A DNA stretch of 45,909 nucleotides from Acidobacteriaceae bacterium (GCA_027452245.1 DAIDGW010000118.1:1-45909); one strand, 5' to 3'. Numbered from the stretch's first letter, positions 1 through 8,419 are shown. Numbers and translations are program-made. The notes: a model not told the origin generated them from the sequence alone.

Positions 1-984
1 TTCTCCTTCTTTCTTCTTCACCCGCACGACGGTGATCTTCGCGAAGCCTTCGTTGAATGTGGGCGGCTTCAGCTTGGCAGCCATGCGCCGCATGACGTCC
101 TCGGGAACAACGCGATCGCGGCGGTGGTGACGCTCGATGCAGACTTCTAACGGAACATCGAAGAATACTGCGTGGACTTCATAGCCGTAATCTTTGGCAA
201 GCTTGATCCAGTGTTGACGCTCATGGGGTGTCAGATTGGTGGCGTCCACATAATTCATGGGACGGCGCGCGATTAGCCGCGCTTTCAGCATAGAGCGCAG
301 ATTCGAGAAGACCAAGTCCTGAAAGCGCTGCTCGCGCACGTCATCGAAAAGCAGCGCGCGCACCATATCGCTGGAAAGCGGAACGACATTGTGCCGCTTG
401 AACCAGCTGCTTTTTCCCGACCCTGGGAGACCGATCGCCAGCACGACCAATCCCTTGGGAGCACGTTGTGAAGCCTGAGCCACTGGAGCCGACGGCGCAA
501 CGGGAGCGAGGGTTTCCGGCTCAGCCGCTCGCGGCGAAGCATCTTCTATACCCTCAGGCGGTTCCTCTGCGGATGTGGATGGCACTGCAGATTTAGGGGC
601 AAAGGCCTGGGCGACGGCTTGTTCGCGGCCTGGTTCGCGAGTTTGTTCACGGCCACGACCGCTTCGGCCACGCCCTCCACGCCGGCGACGGCTGCGCCCG
701 GAACGATTTGAGGCCTGCCCTCCGCCTTGGGATTCACGTTGGTTTTCGGCGGGAGCCGACGGCTGATCGAATGACGGTTCCTGTGGCTCAGCCCCCTGCG
801 GCTCGCCAGCAAATTCCGGTTCCCGGCTTTCGGGCATGGAATCCGAAGGATCAGCTTCGGGCGGCCCGGATTCGGAACTGGCGTCGAAATAGGCGGGTTG
901 CAGCGGCGGAGCAGCAGACTGAGTCGGCTGTTCGGATGATTTCTTTTTGCGGCGCTCAAGGCGCTCGCGCATCCATTTGCGCAT
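1..984 (-). CDS. P-loop polynucleotide-kinase-like protein with Arg/Gly-rich N-terminus (3' end outside window)
   Basis: The frame is open for 328 codons from an ATG at 984 to the window edge, so the C-terminus is missing. Residues about 1-175 are low-complexity (Pro, Glu, Ala, Ser), with an Arg/Gly tract (RRRRGGRGRSGRGR) near residues 95-115. A Walker A motif, GLPGSGKS, lies at about 185-192, followed by a kinase-like fold with SSDMVR, YVDATNLTPHER and a CIERHHRRDR stretch typical of the AAA_33 polynucleotide/zeta-toxin-like kinases. The family phosphorylates small molecules or nucleic-acid ends; the substrate here is unknown. The Arg/Gly tract suggests RNA binding, which is inference. No clear Shine-Dalgarno precedes the ATG, but it is the first ATG of the frame and gives a sensible N-terminus. 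Confidence 0.75.
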   Translation of the reverse strand, partial: MRKWMRERLERRKKKSSEQPTQSAAPPLQPAYFDASSESGPPEADPSDSMPESREPEFAGEPQGAEPQEPSFDQPSAPAENQRESQGGGQASNRSGRSRRRRGGRGRSGRGREQTREPGREQAVAQAFAPKSAVPSTSAEEPPEGIEDASPRAAEPETLAPVAPSAPVAQASQRAPKGLVVLAIGLPGSGKSSWFKRHNVVPLSSDMVRALLFDDVREQRFQDLVFSNLRSMLKARLIARRPMNYVDATNLTPHERQHWIKLAKDYGYEVHAVFFDVPLEVCIERHHRRDRVVPEDVMRRMAAKLKPPTFNEGFAKITVVRVKKKEGE

Positions 985-1050
985 GTTCAGGCTTGTAACA
1001 CAGAATCTAAGTTTCGGGCAATCCGGCCAGGTTCAGCTAATGGGAAATGG

Positions 1051-1170
1051 CTAGCGGATAACAACGCGCCAGAGGACCGTGGCCACAACGACGATCAGTC
1101 CAATGCCGTATCCCACGATTCTCGCCTTGCCGGCAATTTGCTGCTCCTGCACGGTTCGCACCTCTTTCAT
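1051..1170 (-). CDS. Small single-pass membrane protein (39 aa)
   Basis: A short frame starts at ATG 1170 and ends with TAG at 1051. It encodes a hydrophilic N-terminus (MKEVRTVQEQQIAGKARI), one hydrophobic helix of about 18 residues (GYGIGLIVVVATVLW) and a basic end (RVVIR). This layout predicts a tail-anchored or single-pass inner-membrane peptide. No ribosome-binding site stands out, and I do not recognise a family. It lies between the kinase gene on the same strand and a divergent PPOX gene, so it could be co-transcribed with the kinase. The coding call rests only on the clean topology and position. Confidence 0.45.
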   Translation of the reverse strand: MKEVRTVQEQQIAGKARIVGYGIGLIVVVATVLWRVVIR

Positions 1171-1220
1171 AAGTCTACCGCGATCGCAGGTTCCTCCGCG
1201 ACGCAGCGTAAAATTGGCTC

Positions 1221-1583
1221 ATGGCAAATCCGATACCCGACGCGATCCGCGGACAAAAATACATTTCGCTGACCACATTCAGAAAAACCGGAGTCGGCGT
1301 GTCCACACCGGTCTGGTTCGGCGAAGAGCAGGAAAAGCTCTACATTATGACGCGCGAGATCTCTGGGAAGTTCAAGCGTATCCGAAACAACCCAAAGGTT
1401 CGCATTGCGCCCTGCACCATTCGTGGCAGGGTGACTGGGAAAGAATTCGAGGCGACTGCCGGAATCTTGTCGGGACAAGAAGAGCGGCAACGAGCCCGCA
1501 TGTCCGTGCGCAGGAAGTACTGGATGGCTCGCATTCCCTTCCTGTGGAGACGCAACAACGGCTACCTGGAAATCTCGTTCTGA
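1221..1583 (+). CDS. PPOX-class flavin/F420-dependent oxidoreductase (pyridoxamine-5'-phosphate oxidase-like fold)
   Basis: A 120-residue protein. The pattern KYISLTTFRKTGVGVSTPVW, then LYIMTREISGKFKRIRNNP and VRIAPCTIRGRVTG, is that of the small split-barrel PPOX family related to the Rv2061-type F420 proteins. Family members bind FMN or F420 as dimers and reduce unknown substrates; several are annotated as F420-dependent. The length fits the family (about 120-140). It stands alone, divergent from the small membrane gene, and is followed by more than 200 bp of non-coding DNA before gap. The cofactor and substrate cannot be read from sequence. Confidence 0.8.
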   Translation: MANPIPDAIRGQKYISLTTFRKTGVGVSTPVWFGEEQEKLYIMTREISGKFKRIRNNPKVRIAPCTIRGRVTGKEFEATAGILSGQEERQRARMSVRRKYWMARIPFLWRRNNGYLEISF

Positions 1584-1652
1584 CGCTTGCGGTTTTGCAA
1601 AATTGCGGCATCAGATGCCATTCGCGCGGATTTGTCAATGATCGTACACACG

Positions 1653-1675
1653 CGTTTCGAAACGGTTTCGAAACG
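1653..1675. promoter_or_regulatory. Tandem palindromes upstream of gap (candidate operator)
   Basis: GTTTCGAAAC occurs twice, at 1654-1663 and 1665-1674, with an 11-bp period, about one helical turn. The overlap also makes the odd palindrome CGAAACGGTTTCG (1658-1670), which resembles LacI-family operators. It lies about 130 bp upstream of the gap start, in a 222-bp gene-free stretch, so control of the glycolytic operon is likely. The regulator is unknown. Confidence 0.5.
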
Positions 1676-1805
1676 AAATGGCGGTCCCCAAAGAATCATC
1701 GCGGCGCATTTACGTTCGCCGCGAGTCCCTGCTAACATCAAGAGTTTATAGTTAGCGTCCCGAACGGTTACTGTTGCGCTCTCATACATTTCGATCGGAG
1801 GAACT

Positions 1806-2816
1806 ATGGCAATCAAGGTTGGTATCAATGGTTTCGGCAGGATTGGACGGAACGTTCTGCGGGCTTCCCTGAACGATCCGAACCTGGAATTCGTGGCAGT
1901 CAACGATCTGACCGAACCGAAAACGCTGGCGCACCTGCTCAAGTACGATTCGATTCTGGGCAACCTGCCGCACAACATCAGCGCGGGCGCTGACAGCATC
2001 ACCATTGATAAAAAGACCATTAAGGTGTTCAAGGAGAAAGATCCGGCAGCGCTGCCTTGGGAGTCAGTCGGAGCGCAGGTCGTCATCGAGTCGACCGGAC
2101 GCTTCACCGACGCCAATGATGCCAAGAAACATCTGCGCGGGCCTGTGAAGAAGGTCATCATCTCCGCTCCGGCTAAGAATGAAGACATCACGCTTGTGCT
2201 GGGAGTCAATCACGAGAAGTACGATCCGGCAAAGCACAACATCATTTCGAACGCCTCCTGCACCACGAATTGCCTGGCGCCCGTCGCCAAAGTTGTGAAT
2301 GATGAGTTCAAGATCGTCAGCGGCACCATGACCACGATCCATTCCTACACCAATGACCAGGTAATCCTCGATTTCCCGCACAAGGATCTGCGGCGCGCCC
2401 GAGCGGCGGCACTCTCCATGATTCCAACCAGCACCGGCGCGGCCAAGGCGCTGAAGCTGGTGATCCCCGATCTTGCCGGCAAGCTTGACGGGTTCGCCAT
2501 GCGCGTCCCCACGCCCAACGTCTCGGTGGTAGACCTGGTGGCCTGGGTTGAGAAGAAGACCACCAAAGAGGAAGTGAATGCCGCGCTCAAGAAGGCATCG
2601 GAATCCGGTCCACTGAAGGGCTATCTTGGATTTGAAGAGCACGAACTGGTTTCGTCCGATTTCAAGGGCGACTCCCGTTCGTCGATCGTGGATGCTCCCA
2701 TGACCCTGGTGGTCGGCGGCAACTGCGTCAAAGTGATCTCCTGGTATGACAACGAGTGGGGATACTCCTGCCGCGTGCGCGACCTGATCAACTACATTGC
2801 GAGTAAGGGACTGTAA
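1806..2816 (+). CDS. gap: Glyceraldehyde-3-phosphate dehydrogenase, type I
   Basis: A 336-residue protein, the usual length. It converts glyceraldehyde-3-phosphate, NAD(P)+ and phosphate to 1,3-bisphosphoglycerate in cytoplasmic glycolysis and gluconeogenesis. The N-terminal Rossmann motif [10 protein letters not shown] is present. The active-site segment [11 protein letters not shown] places the nucleophile at Cys152 with partner His179 ([10 protein letters not shown]). The C-terminal [11 protein letters not shown] is typical. A strong GGAGG at 1797-1801 fixes the ATG at 1806. It is the first gene of gap-pgk-macro-tpiA, and tandem palindromes lie upstream. Confidence 0.98.
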   Translation: MAIKVGINGFGRIGRNVLRASLNDPNLEFVAVNDLTEPKTLAHLLKYDSILGNLPHNISAGADSITIDKKTIKVFKEKDPAALPWESVGAQVVIESTGRFTDANDAKKHLRGPVKKVIISAPAKNEDITLVLGVNHEKYDPAKHNIISNASCTTNCLAPVAKVVNDEFKIVSGTMTTIHSYTNDQVILDFPHKDLRRARAAALSMIPTSTGAAKALKLVIPDLAGKLDGFAMRVPTPNVSVVDLVAWVEKKTTKEEVNAALKKASESGPLKGYLGFEEHELVSSDFKGDSRSSIVDAPMTLVVGGNCVKVISWYDNEWGYSCRVRDLINYIASKGL

Positions 2817-2828
2817 GAAATGACGGAA

Positions 2829-2861
2829 CCATCTTGGCCGCCGAGAGTGCGGCCAGGATGG
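2829..2861 (+). repeat. Strong 13-bp intercistronic hairpin between gap and pgk
   Basis: The arms at 2829-2841 and 2849-2861 pair over 13 bp with one G-U, around the 7-nt loop CGAGAGT. It starts 12 bp after the gap stop. No T-run follows, so it is more likely an mRNA-processing or stability element, or a REP-like palindrome, than a terminator. Confidence 0.7.
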
Positions 2862-2884
2862 GGCACCAGCAGTTCCGGCCTTCG

Positions 2885-2900
2885 CGGGCGAGGGCGCCCG
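2885..2900 (+). repeat. Second GC-rich hairpin in the gap-pgk spacer
   Basis: CGGGCG (2885-2890) and CGCCCG (2895-2900) pair around an AGGG loop. The wording around it (GCGGGCGAGGGCGCCCGTGCC) looks like a dispersed intergenic repeat. A genome-wide count would be needed to confirm that. Confidence 0.5.
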
Positions 2901-2936
2901 TGCCAAATCACTGCCAGAGCTAAAGGACGACCAGCC

Positions 2937-4145
2937 ATGCCCAAGCTTTCGATTCGTGACCTTCCCCTGAATGGAAATCGCATCTTCATGCGGGTCGACT
3001 TCAATGTGCCGCTCGACGACGGTCGGGTGATGGACGACACGCGCATTCGCGAGACCCTGCCCACGATTGAGTACGCGCTGCGCCATGGAGCGCGGCTGAT
3101 TCTTGCCTCCCACCTGGGGCGCCCCAAAGGCAAGCCCAACCCCAAGATGAGCCTCAAGCCTGTAGCGGAACGCCTGCGCATGCTGCTCGACAAAGAACTG
3201 GCGCGCGGCGAGAACGTAGGCTTTTGCCCGGATTGCGTCGGTCCGGAAGCCGAGGAAGTAGCCACCCAGTTGGAAAAAGGCCAAACTCTTCTGCTCGAAA
3301 ACTTGCGTTTTCATAGCGAAGAAGAGGCTAACGACGAGAAGTTCGCCAGGCAACTGGCAAATCTGGCTGAATATTACGTCAATGACGCGTTCGGCTCGGC
3401 CCACCGGGCGCACGCTTCCACGGCCGGCATCACCAAATTCGTGAAGCAGTCAGCAGCTGGCCTGCTGATGGAGAAAGAACTGAAATATCTCGGCAAAGCC
3501 CTGCAGAACCCCGAGGAACCATTCGTCGCCATCCTGGGTGGCGCCAAGGTCAGCGACAAGATCGGCGTCATTCAAAACCTGATGGACAAGGTGAACGTGC
3601 TGATCATCGGCGGCGGTATGGCCTACACGTTCCTGAAGGCGCAAGGCCAGGAAATCGGCAAGTCCCTGCTGGAAGCCGACAAGGTCGAGTTGGCGAGAAA
3701 TCTGCTCGCGGAAGCGAAAAAGCACAATGTGAAATTCCTGTTGCCGATCGATCACATCGTCGCGATGAAGCCGGAAGCGAACGCAGTGATTCAGCAGGTC
3801 GGAGAAGGCCAGCCGATTCCGCCTGACAAGATGGCGCTGGATATCGGACCAAAGACGGTCGAGTTGTTCAGCGAAGAAGTCAGCAGCGCTCGCACGATTG
3901 TCTGGAACGGGCCCATGGGCGTCTTCGAGGTGCCCGGCTTTTCCAAGGGCACATTCAAGATTGCTCGCGCCGTGGCGGAGAACGCGGGAGCCATTTCGAT
4001 CGTGGGCGGAGGCGATTCCGTGGCTGCCGTTCACGCGGCAGGAGTGGGGGACAAGATGACCCACATCTCGACCGGCGGCGGCGCCTCGCTGGAGTTTCTG
4101 GAAGGCAAGAAACTGCCGGGCGTTGAAGCACTGACGGAGAAGTAA
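2937..4145 (+). CDS. pgk: Phosphoglycerate kinase
   Basis: A 402-residue enzyme that transfers phosphate between 1,3-bisphosphoglycerate and ADP. The frame is open back to 2820, but residues before 2937 are encoded by the hairpin spacer and do not match the family. The ATG at 2937 is preceded by AAGGACG and begins [20 protein letters not shown], the normal PGK start. Other motifs: [35 protein letters not shown], the adenine-site segment [11 protein letters not shown], and the C-terminal GGGDSVAAV and [14 protein letters not shown]. The stop overlaps the start of the macro-domain gene by one base, so the two are probably translationally coupled. Confidence 0.97.
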   Translation: MPKLSIRDLPLNGNRIFMRVDFNVPLDDGRVMDDTRIRETLPTIEYALRHGARLILASHLGRPKGKPNPKMSLKPVAERLRMLLDKELARGENVGFCPDCVGPEAEEVATQLEKGQTLLLENLRFHSEEEANDEKFARQLANLAEYYVNDAFGSAHRAHASTAGITKFVKQSAAGLLMEKELKYLGKALQNPEEPFVAILGGAKVSDKIGVIQNLMDKVNVLIIGGGMAYTFLKAQGQEIGKSLLEADKVELARNLLAEAKKHNVKFLLPIDHIVAMKPEANAVIQQVGEGQPIPPDKMALDIGPKTVELFSEEVSSARTIVWNGPMGVFEVPGFSKGTFKIARAVAENAGAISIVGGGDSVAAVHAAGVGDKMTHISTGGGASLEFLEGKKLPGVEALTEK

Positions 4146-4756
4146 TGCACGCCGATCAGTCCAGCGCGAATCGGCCTGCGCTCGTGCTTGCGATCTCGGA
4201 TGGCAAGAGAATTGAGATCGACGGACCGGCCGACATCACTCAAGAAACGACCGACGCAATCGTCAATGCCGCCAATTCTTCCCTGCTGGGCGGAGGCGGC
4301 GTGGACGGCGCCATTCACCGCGCCGGAGGGCCCGCGATCCTGGCGGAATGCCGCCAGATTGTGGCCAAGGTTGGACAGCTACCACCCGGCAAAGCCGTAA
4401 TCACCACCGGCGGGCGCATGCCAGCACGGCACGTGATTCACACTGTCGGCCCGGTCTATTACGGTGGCGAGCGCAAGGAAGCCGAACTCCTCGCAAGCTG
4501 CCATCGCGAATCCGTCCGTCTGGCCGACCAGCATCAACTCGCGTCCATCTCGTTCCCTGCGATTTCCACCGGCGCCTTCGGCTATCCTGTCGCCAAAGCT
4601 GCGCCGGTTGCGATTGCTTTTTCCATTGACGAATTACAAACCTCTACACACGTAAAGCTTGTCCGCTTCGTTCTATTCGATATAGCCACCGTGACGGCAT
4701 ACGTCGCCGCATTGAAACGCATCAGCGAGAACCGCGGTATTCCTGTTTCTTCATAG
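4145..4756 (+). CDS. Macro domain protein, probable ADP-ribosyl hydrolase / O-acetyl-ADP-ribose deacetylase (MacroD type)
   Basis: A 203-residue protein with one macro domain. The signature DAIVNAANSSLLGGGGVDGA carries the NAAN ribose-contacting segment and the Gly-rich loop; later come AVITTGGRMPARHVIHTVGP and PAISTGAFGYP. These are MacroD-class motifs, whose members remove ADP-ribose from proteins or deacetylate O-acetyl-ADP-ribose. About 25 extra N-terminal residues precede the core. The ATG overlaps the pgk stop (TAATG), and tpiA follows 14 bp later, so it is embedded in a glycolytic operon. A link to NAD-derived metabolites around GAPDH is plausible but is inference. Confidence 0.9.
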   Translation: MHADQSSANRPALVLAISDGKRIEIDGPADITQETTDAIVNAANSSLLGGGGVDGAIHRAGGPAILAECRQIVAKVGQLPPGKAVITTGGRMPARHVIHTVGPVYYGGERKEAELLASCHRESVRLADQHQLASISFPAISTGAFGYPVAKAAPVAIAFSIDELQTSTHVKLVRFVLFDIATVTAYVAALKRISENRGIPVSS

Positions 4757-4770
4757 AAAAGAGCTCTTGC

Positions 4771-5520
4771 ATGAGAAAAAAAGTCATAGCCGCTAACTGG
4801 AAGATGTACAAAACGCCAGACCAGACGCGAGATTTCTTTCGCGAGTTTCTACCTCTGGTCTCTGGGCATGATCGCGACGAAATAGTCGTTTGTCCGCCCT
4901 ACATCGATCTTGCCGCAGCGCTCGACTCCGCCAAGGGAGCGAATGTCGCCATCGGCGCACAAAATGTCCACTGGAAAGAAGAAGGCGCCTTTACCGGCGA
5001 AATTTCGCCAGGCATGCTGCTGACACTTGGGGTTCCTTACGTCATCATCGGGCACTCGGAGCGCCGGCAATATTTCGGCGAGACCGACGACACCGTGAAC
5101 CTGCGCCTGAAGACGGCCCTCGAGGCCGGAATGACCCCAATCTGCTGCGTGGGTGAAGTCCTGGAAGAGCGCGAGGCAGAACTTACCGAAGATGTACTCC
5201 GGCGGCAGTGCGTGCGCGCTTTTCATTCGATCTCGGCGAAAAAAGCCGCGAAACTGATCATTGCTTACGAACCGGTCTGGGCGATCGGCACCGGCAAGAC
5301 CGCCACTCCACAACTGGCTTCGGAGGCGCACCTGGTGATCCGCGAGCAAGCTTCAGAGATCTTTGGCAAAGAGTTCGCCGACAATCTGCGCATCCTGTAC
5401 GGAGGATCGGTCAAGCCGGAGAACTCCAAATCCCTGATGAGCGAAGAGGAGATCGACGGCGCCCTGGTGGGCGGTGCGTCGCTTGATCCGAAGTCGTTCG
5501 CCGCCATCGTGAAGTATTAG
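4771..5520 (+). CDS. tpiA: Triose-phosphate isomerase
   Basis: A 249-residue enzyme interconverting dihydroxyacetone phosphate and glyceraldehyde-3-phosphate. Catalytic residues are readable: Lys11 in AANWKMYKT, His95 in IIGHSERRQ and Glu167 in AYEPVWAIGTG. The phosphate-gripping YGGSVKPEN and the C-terminal GALVGGASL are present. It starts 14 bp after the macro-domain gene and ends the glycolytic operon. A stem-loop lies 12 bp downstream. Confidence 0.98.
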   Translation: MRKKVIAANWKMYKTPDQTRDFFREFLPLVSGHDRDEIVVCPPYIDLAAALDSAKGANVAIGAQNVHWKEEGAFTGEISPGMLLTLGVPYVIIGHSERRQYFGETDDTVNLRLKTALEAGMTPICCVGEVLEEREAELTEDVLRRQCVRAFHSISAKKAAKLIIAYEPVWAIGTGKTATPQLASEAHLVIREQASEIFGKEFADNLRILYGGSVKPENSKSLMSEEEIDGALVGGASLDPKSFAAIVKY

Positions 5521-5531
5521 CTTTGACATTT

Positions 5532-5571
5532 GCCCATTCTGACCTTCCGATCCAATGAGGTTAGAATGGGC
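5532..5571 (+). terminator. Candidate terminator after tpiA
   Basis: The arms 5532-5545 and 5558-5571 pair over 14 bp with one G-U around a 12-nt loop. They are followed by the pyrimidine-rich CGCTCTCTTCCTC rather than a pure T-run. The position just after the operon supports a termination role. Confidence 0.55.
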
Positions 5572-5669
5572 CGCTCTCTTCCTCAATTGTTGCGTGAGCG
5601 TTTTGCCTTCCAACTTGCTGCGCAAGTCTTTACCGTGATTTACTGATTCGTTTACTACCTGGGGGATTC

Positions 5670-7442
5670 GTGATCCGCATAACATTTTTTTTGTTTGCCT
5701 TCCTGTTCGTGTGCAGCTTTGCTTCGGCGCAGAAGCAGCCGGCATGGGTGCAAACCAGCAATAAATATGCAGACTTGCTGATGGCGGTTGAACTGAAGCA
5801 TCGTCCGGAAGTGGGCTCGAACGAAGGCCTCAGCCAGTACGACAACAAAGTCTCCCAACCCACGCTGGCCGATGAGGATCAAGAGAAGCGCGATACCGAA
5901 GAAGTCCTCGGCCAGTTGAAAGCCGCCCTGCACGAGAAGCAACCGGAGGAAGTCGCCCAGGATTTGCAGATCATGATCCGCAAGACCGAACTCAATTTGC
6001 GCGTGCAGCAATATTACCGCGACCACCGCGTGCCATTCCTCAACGCAAGCCTCGACGTTTTCCGCGGAGTGCGCATTCTGCTGGATGACCAGACTTCGTC
6101 CGACCGGCGGCAGGCAGCAGTCACCCGCATTCGCGAGTATGCCGGTCTGGAAAACGGATATCGGCCGCTCACCGAAATTTTGAAAGAACGCATCACCGAG
6201 CAGATGGCGAGGCCGAAAGTGACCTATCCAGCGAAGGGCGAGATTGAGACAGAACTGGCGCGGAATCCCAACTACATCGACGGCATCGCTGCTCTCATGA
6301 AGAAATACAAGCTCACGGGTTGGGAGGAACCTTATGTGAAGTTGAAAGCACAGCTCGTCGACTACGATGCGTGGACCCGAGCCAATGTGCTGCCCAAGGC
6401 CCGGACGGATTTTCAGCTGCCACCCGAAGAATATGCGCTGAATCTCGAAGAGTTCGGGATCGATCTTCCCCCAGATCAGCTGGCGGCCCAGGCGCATCGG
6501 GCGTTTACACAAATCCAGGGACAGATGAAGTCTGTGGCCGCTCAAGTTGCCAAACAACGCAACCTGCCGTCCTCGGACTATCGTGACGTGGTTCGGGAAT
6601 TAAAAAAGCAGCAACTGGTCGGCGATGCGATTCTTCCCTTCTATGAAAACCGGCTGCATCAGATCGAGCAAATCATTGTCCAGCATCAGATTGTGTCCCT
6701 GCCCAGTCGCTCGGCGAAGATCCGCATTGCGACGGCGGCTGAGACGGCGCAACAGCCGGCGCCGCATATGCAACCTCCTCCCTTCCTGCACAATACGGGA
6801 CAGCGCGGGGAGTTCGTGCTGCCCTTGAATATTCCTCCGGGTCCAGGGCAGAAAACTTCCGATCAATACGATGACTTTACGTTCGATGCGGCCGCGTGGA
6901 CTTTGACCGCGCACGAAGCCCGTCCCGGGCACGAGTTGCAATTTGATTCTATGCTGGAGCACGGAGTCTCTTTGGCGCGTGCGCGCTACGCGTTCAACAG
7001 CGTGAACGCCGAAGGTTGGGGATTATACTCCGAATATCTGATGTATCCCTACGAACCGCTGCAAGGACAACTGATCACGTTGCAGCTGCAGTTACTCCGT
7101 GCGGCTCGGGCCTTTCTCGACCCCGAGCTGCAATCGGGAAAAGTGCAACCGGCCGATGCCTACCGCGTGCTCGAGCAGGATGTCGTGATCTCGCACGCTT
7201 TCGCCGAGGAAGAAGTCGAGCGCTTCACCTACCGTATGCCGGGGCAGGCGGGAAGCTATTTTTACGGTTACACCAAGTTAATGGCGATGCGCGCCGAGAC
7301 CGAAAAAGCATTGAATGGAAACCTCAACCTGAAAGCTTTCCATGATTTCATCCTGGCGCAAGGACTGCTGCCGCCGGATTTGATTCGTGAAGCCGTAATG
7401 ACGCATTTTGTTCCCGCGCAGAAGACCGCCATGAAGAACTGA
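5670..7442 (+). CDS. Exported DUF885-family protein (putative metallopeptidase)
   Basis: A 590-residue protein starting at GTG 5670, preceded by GGGGGA. Residues 1-20 form a signal peptide (IRITFFLFAFLFVCSFASA, then QKQ), so it is exported. The C-terminal half holds the DUF885 hallmarks HEARPGH near residues 414-420 and NAEGWGLYSEY near 445. These resemble a zinc site with HExxH-like ligands and a downstream Glu; DUF885 proteins are usually placed with gluzincin-type peptidases. Substrate unknown. A monocistronic unit, convergent with the IclR gene 22 bp downstream. Confidence 0.85.
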   Translation: MIRITFFLFAFLFVCSFASAQKQPAWVQTSNKYADLLMAVELKHRPEVGSNEGLSQYDNKVSQPTLADEDQEKRDTEEVLGQLKAALHEKQPEEVAQDLQIMIRKTELNLRVQQYYRDHRVPFLNASLDVFRGVRILLDDQTSSDRRQAAVTRIREYAGLENGYRPLTEILKERITEQMARPKVTYPAKGEIETELARNPNYIDGIAALMKKYKLTGWEEPYVKLKAQLVDYDAWTRANVLPKARTDFQLPPEEYALNLEEFGIDLPPDQLAAQAHRAFTQIQGQMKSVAAQVAKQRNLPSSDYRDVVRELKKQQLVGDAILPFYENRLHQIEQIIVQHQIVSLPSRSAKIRIATAAETAQQPAPHMQPPPFLHNTGQRGEFVLPLNIPPGPGQKTSDQYDDFTFDAAAWTLTAHEARPGHELQFDSMLEHGVSLARARYAFNSVNAEGWGLYSEYLMYPYEPLQGQLITLQLQLLRAARAFLDPELQSGKVQPADAYRVLEQDVVISHAFAEEEVERFTYRMPGQAGSYFYGYTKLMAMRAETEKALNGNLNLKAFHDFILAQGLLPPDLIREAVMTHFVPAQKTAMKN

Positions 7443-7464
7443 GAATCTAGCGCGGATACATCCG

Positions 7465-8262
7465 CTACACCCCGCTGACACGGCGGTGGGGGGCACGATA
7501 TCCCAACTGCATTGAGACGTGCCGGGCGGCATCTTTCAAGTGCTCGAGAATGCGCGGCATGGTCTGTGTATTCACTTGATTAATGGTCCCACTCAGGCCG
7601 AGAGCTGCCTCGATCTGCCCATCCTGATTGAAGACTGGTGCTCCAACACAGCGGGCGCCCATATTGTTCTCTTCATCGTCGACGGAATAACCCAGCTCGC
7701 GCACTTTTTCCAATTCCTTGAACAACTTGGGAAGCGTCGTGATGGTTCGGGGAGTGCGCTTCTCCATGCCCCGCTCGGCAATAATCTTTTCCAGGTGCTC
7801 GCGCGCAATATGCGCCACCAGGGACTTGCCCACACTCGTCGCGTGTACTGGCATGCGGCGTCCGACCCAGGTATCCATTTTTATGAAGCCCTCGGGTTCG
7901 ACCTTCTCGATGTAAACCGCCATGGGCCCGTCCAGGATCGCAAGATGGCAGGTTAGGTGAGTCTGCTTCATAAGTTGCCGCATGATAGGCAGAGCTACGT
8001 CGCGGACGTCGATTCCCGTCAGCGCCCCGCGGCTCAAACTCAAAACCTTGAGCCCCACCCGATATTTGCCCGATTCTGGGTTGCGGTTCAGGTAGCCCCG
8101 GGTTTCCAGCGTACGCAAAATATAGCTGGCAGAACTCTTTGGAATGTTGAGCCTACGACTGATATCCGCGTTACTGAGGCCATTAGGCTCGTGCGAAACC
8201 GCTTCCAGCATCGCTAGGGCCCGTTCCACCGCAACGGAGGGGGAATCATGACTAAGTGTCAT
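7465..8262 (-). CDS. iclR: IclR-family transcriptional regulator of the adjacent glyoxylate-shunt genes
   Basis: A 265-residue protein with the full IclR layout: an N-terminal winged helix (residues about 10-75: AVERALAMLEAV, LSNADISRRLNIPKSSASYI, LETRGYL) and a C-terminal effector domain with AVYIEKVEPEGF, PVHATSVGKSLVA and LGYSVDDEENNMGARCVGAP. It is divergent from aceB-aceA, the classical target of IclR in enterobacteria. The spacer holds two copies of one operator-like sequence. A possible own promoter is TTGCAC (8300-8295) with GATAAC (8277-8272) at 17-bp spacing. The effector (glyoxylate or pyruvate in E. coli) is not known here. Confidence 0.92.
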   Translation of the reverse strand: MTLSHDSPSVAVERALAMLEAVSHEPNGLSNADISRRLNIPKSSASYILRTLETRGYLNRNPESGKYRVGLKVLSLSRGALTGIDVRDVALPIMRQLMKQTHLTCHLAILDGPMAVYIEKVEPEGFIKMDTWVGRRMPVHATSVGKSLVAHIAREHLEKIIAERGMEKRTPRTITTLPKLFKELEKVRELGYSVDDEENNMGARCVGAPVFNQDGQIEAALGLSGTINQVNTQTMPRILEHLKDAARHVSMQLGYRAPHRRVSGV

Positions 8263-8306
8263 AACTGAAAGGTTATCGTAACAAACCTGTATGCGTGCAA
8301 TAAATT

Positions 8307-8336
8307 GAATGTATGTTCCACCTATTGAACGACAGG
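8307..8336. promoter_or_regulatory. Operator copy 1 (candidate IclR site)
   Basis: A 30-bp sequence that recurs at 8381-8410 with 23 or so of 30 positions identical. Core: TGTTC, 7 nt, TGAAC (inverted GTTC/GAAC arms 8 nt apart). It lies directly upstream of the -35 of the aceB promoter and also upstream of the possible iclR promoter. Confidence 0.6.
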
Positions 8337-8337
8337 C

Positions 8338-8366
8338 TTGACCCGGCTATGTTCCCATCCTATGCT
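8338..8366 (+). promoter_or_regulatory. Sigma-70-type promoter for aceB-aceA
   Basis: TTGACC at 8338-8343 and TATGCT at 8361-8366 are separated by 17 bp, both close to consensus. The expected start site is near 8373, leaving a leader of about 47 nt before the aceB ATG. Operator copies flank it on both sides. Confidence 0.6.
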
Positions 8367-8380
8367 CCGTCCTGTATGTC

Positions 8381-8410
8381 GAATGTGTGTTCATCATATT
8401 GAACACCTGG
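8381..8410. promoter_or_regulatory. Operator copy 2 (candidate IclR site)
   Basis: The second copy of the 30-bp site, exactly 74 bp (about seven helical turns) from copy 1. It contains the perfect inverted repeat GTGTTCA (8387-8393) / TGAACAC (8400-8406). It sits just downstream of the predicted start site, a position for repression. Confidence 0.6.
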
Positions 8411-8419
8411 GGAGCCTGC

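Noticed and set aside
2820-2936. 39-residue extension of phosphoglycerate kinase
   Set aside because: It is encoded by the hairpin spacer and lacks any family similarity; AAGGACG precedes the ATG at 2937.
8387-8419. Upstream in-frame ATG giving malate synthase 11 more residues
   Set aside because: It lies within the second operator copy at the expected transcription start; the ATG at 8420 has a good ribosome-binding site.
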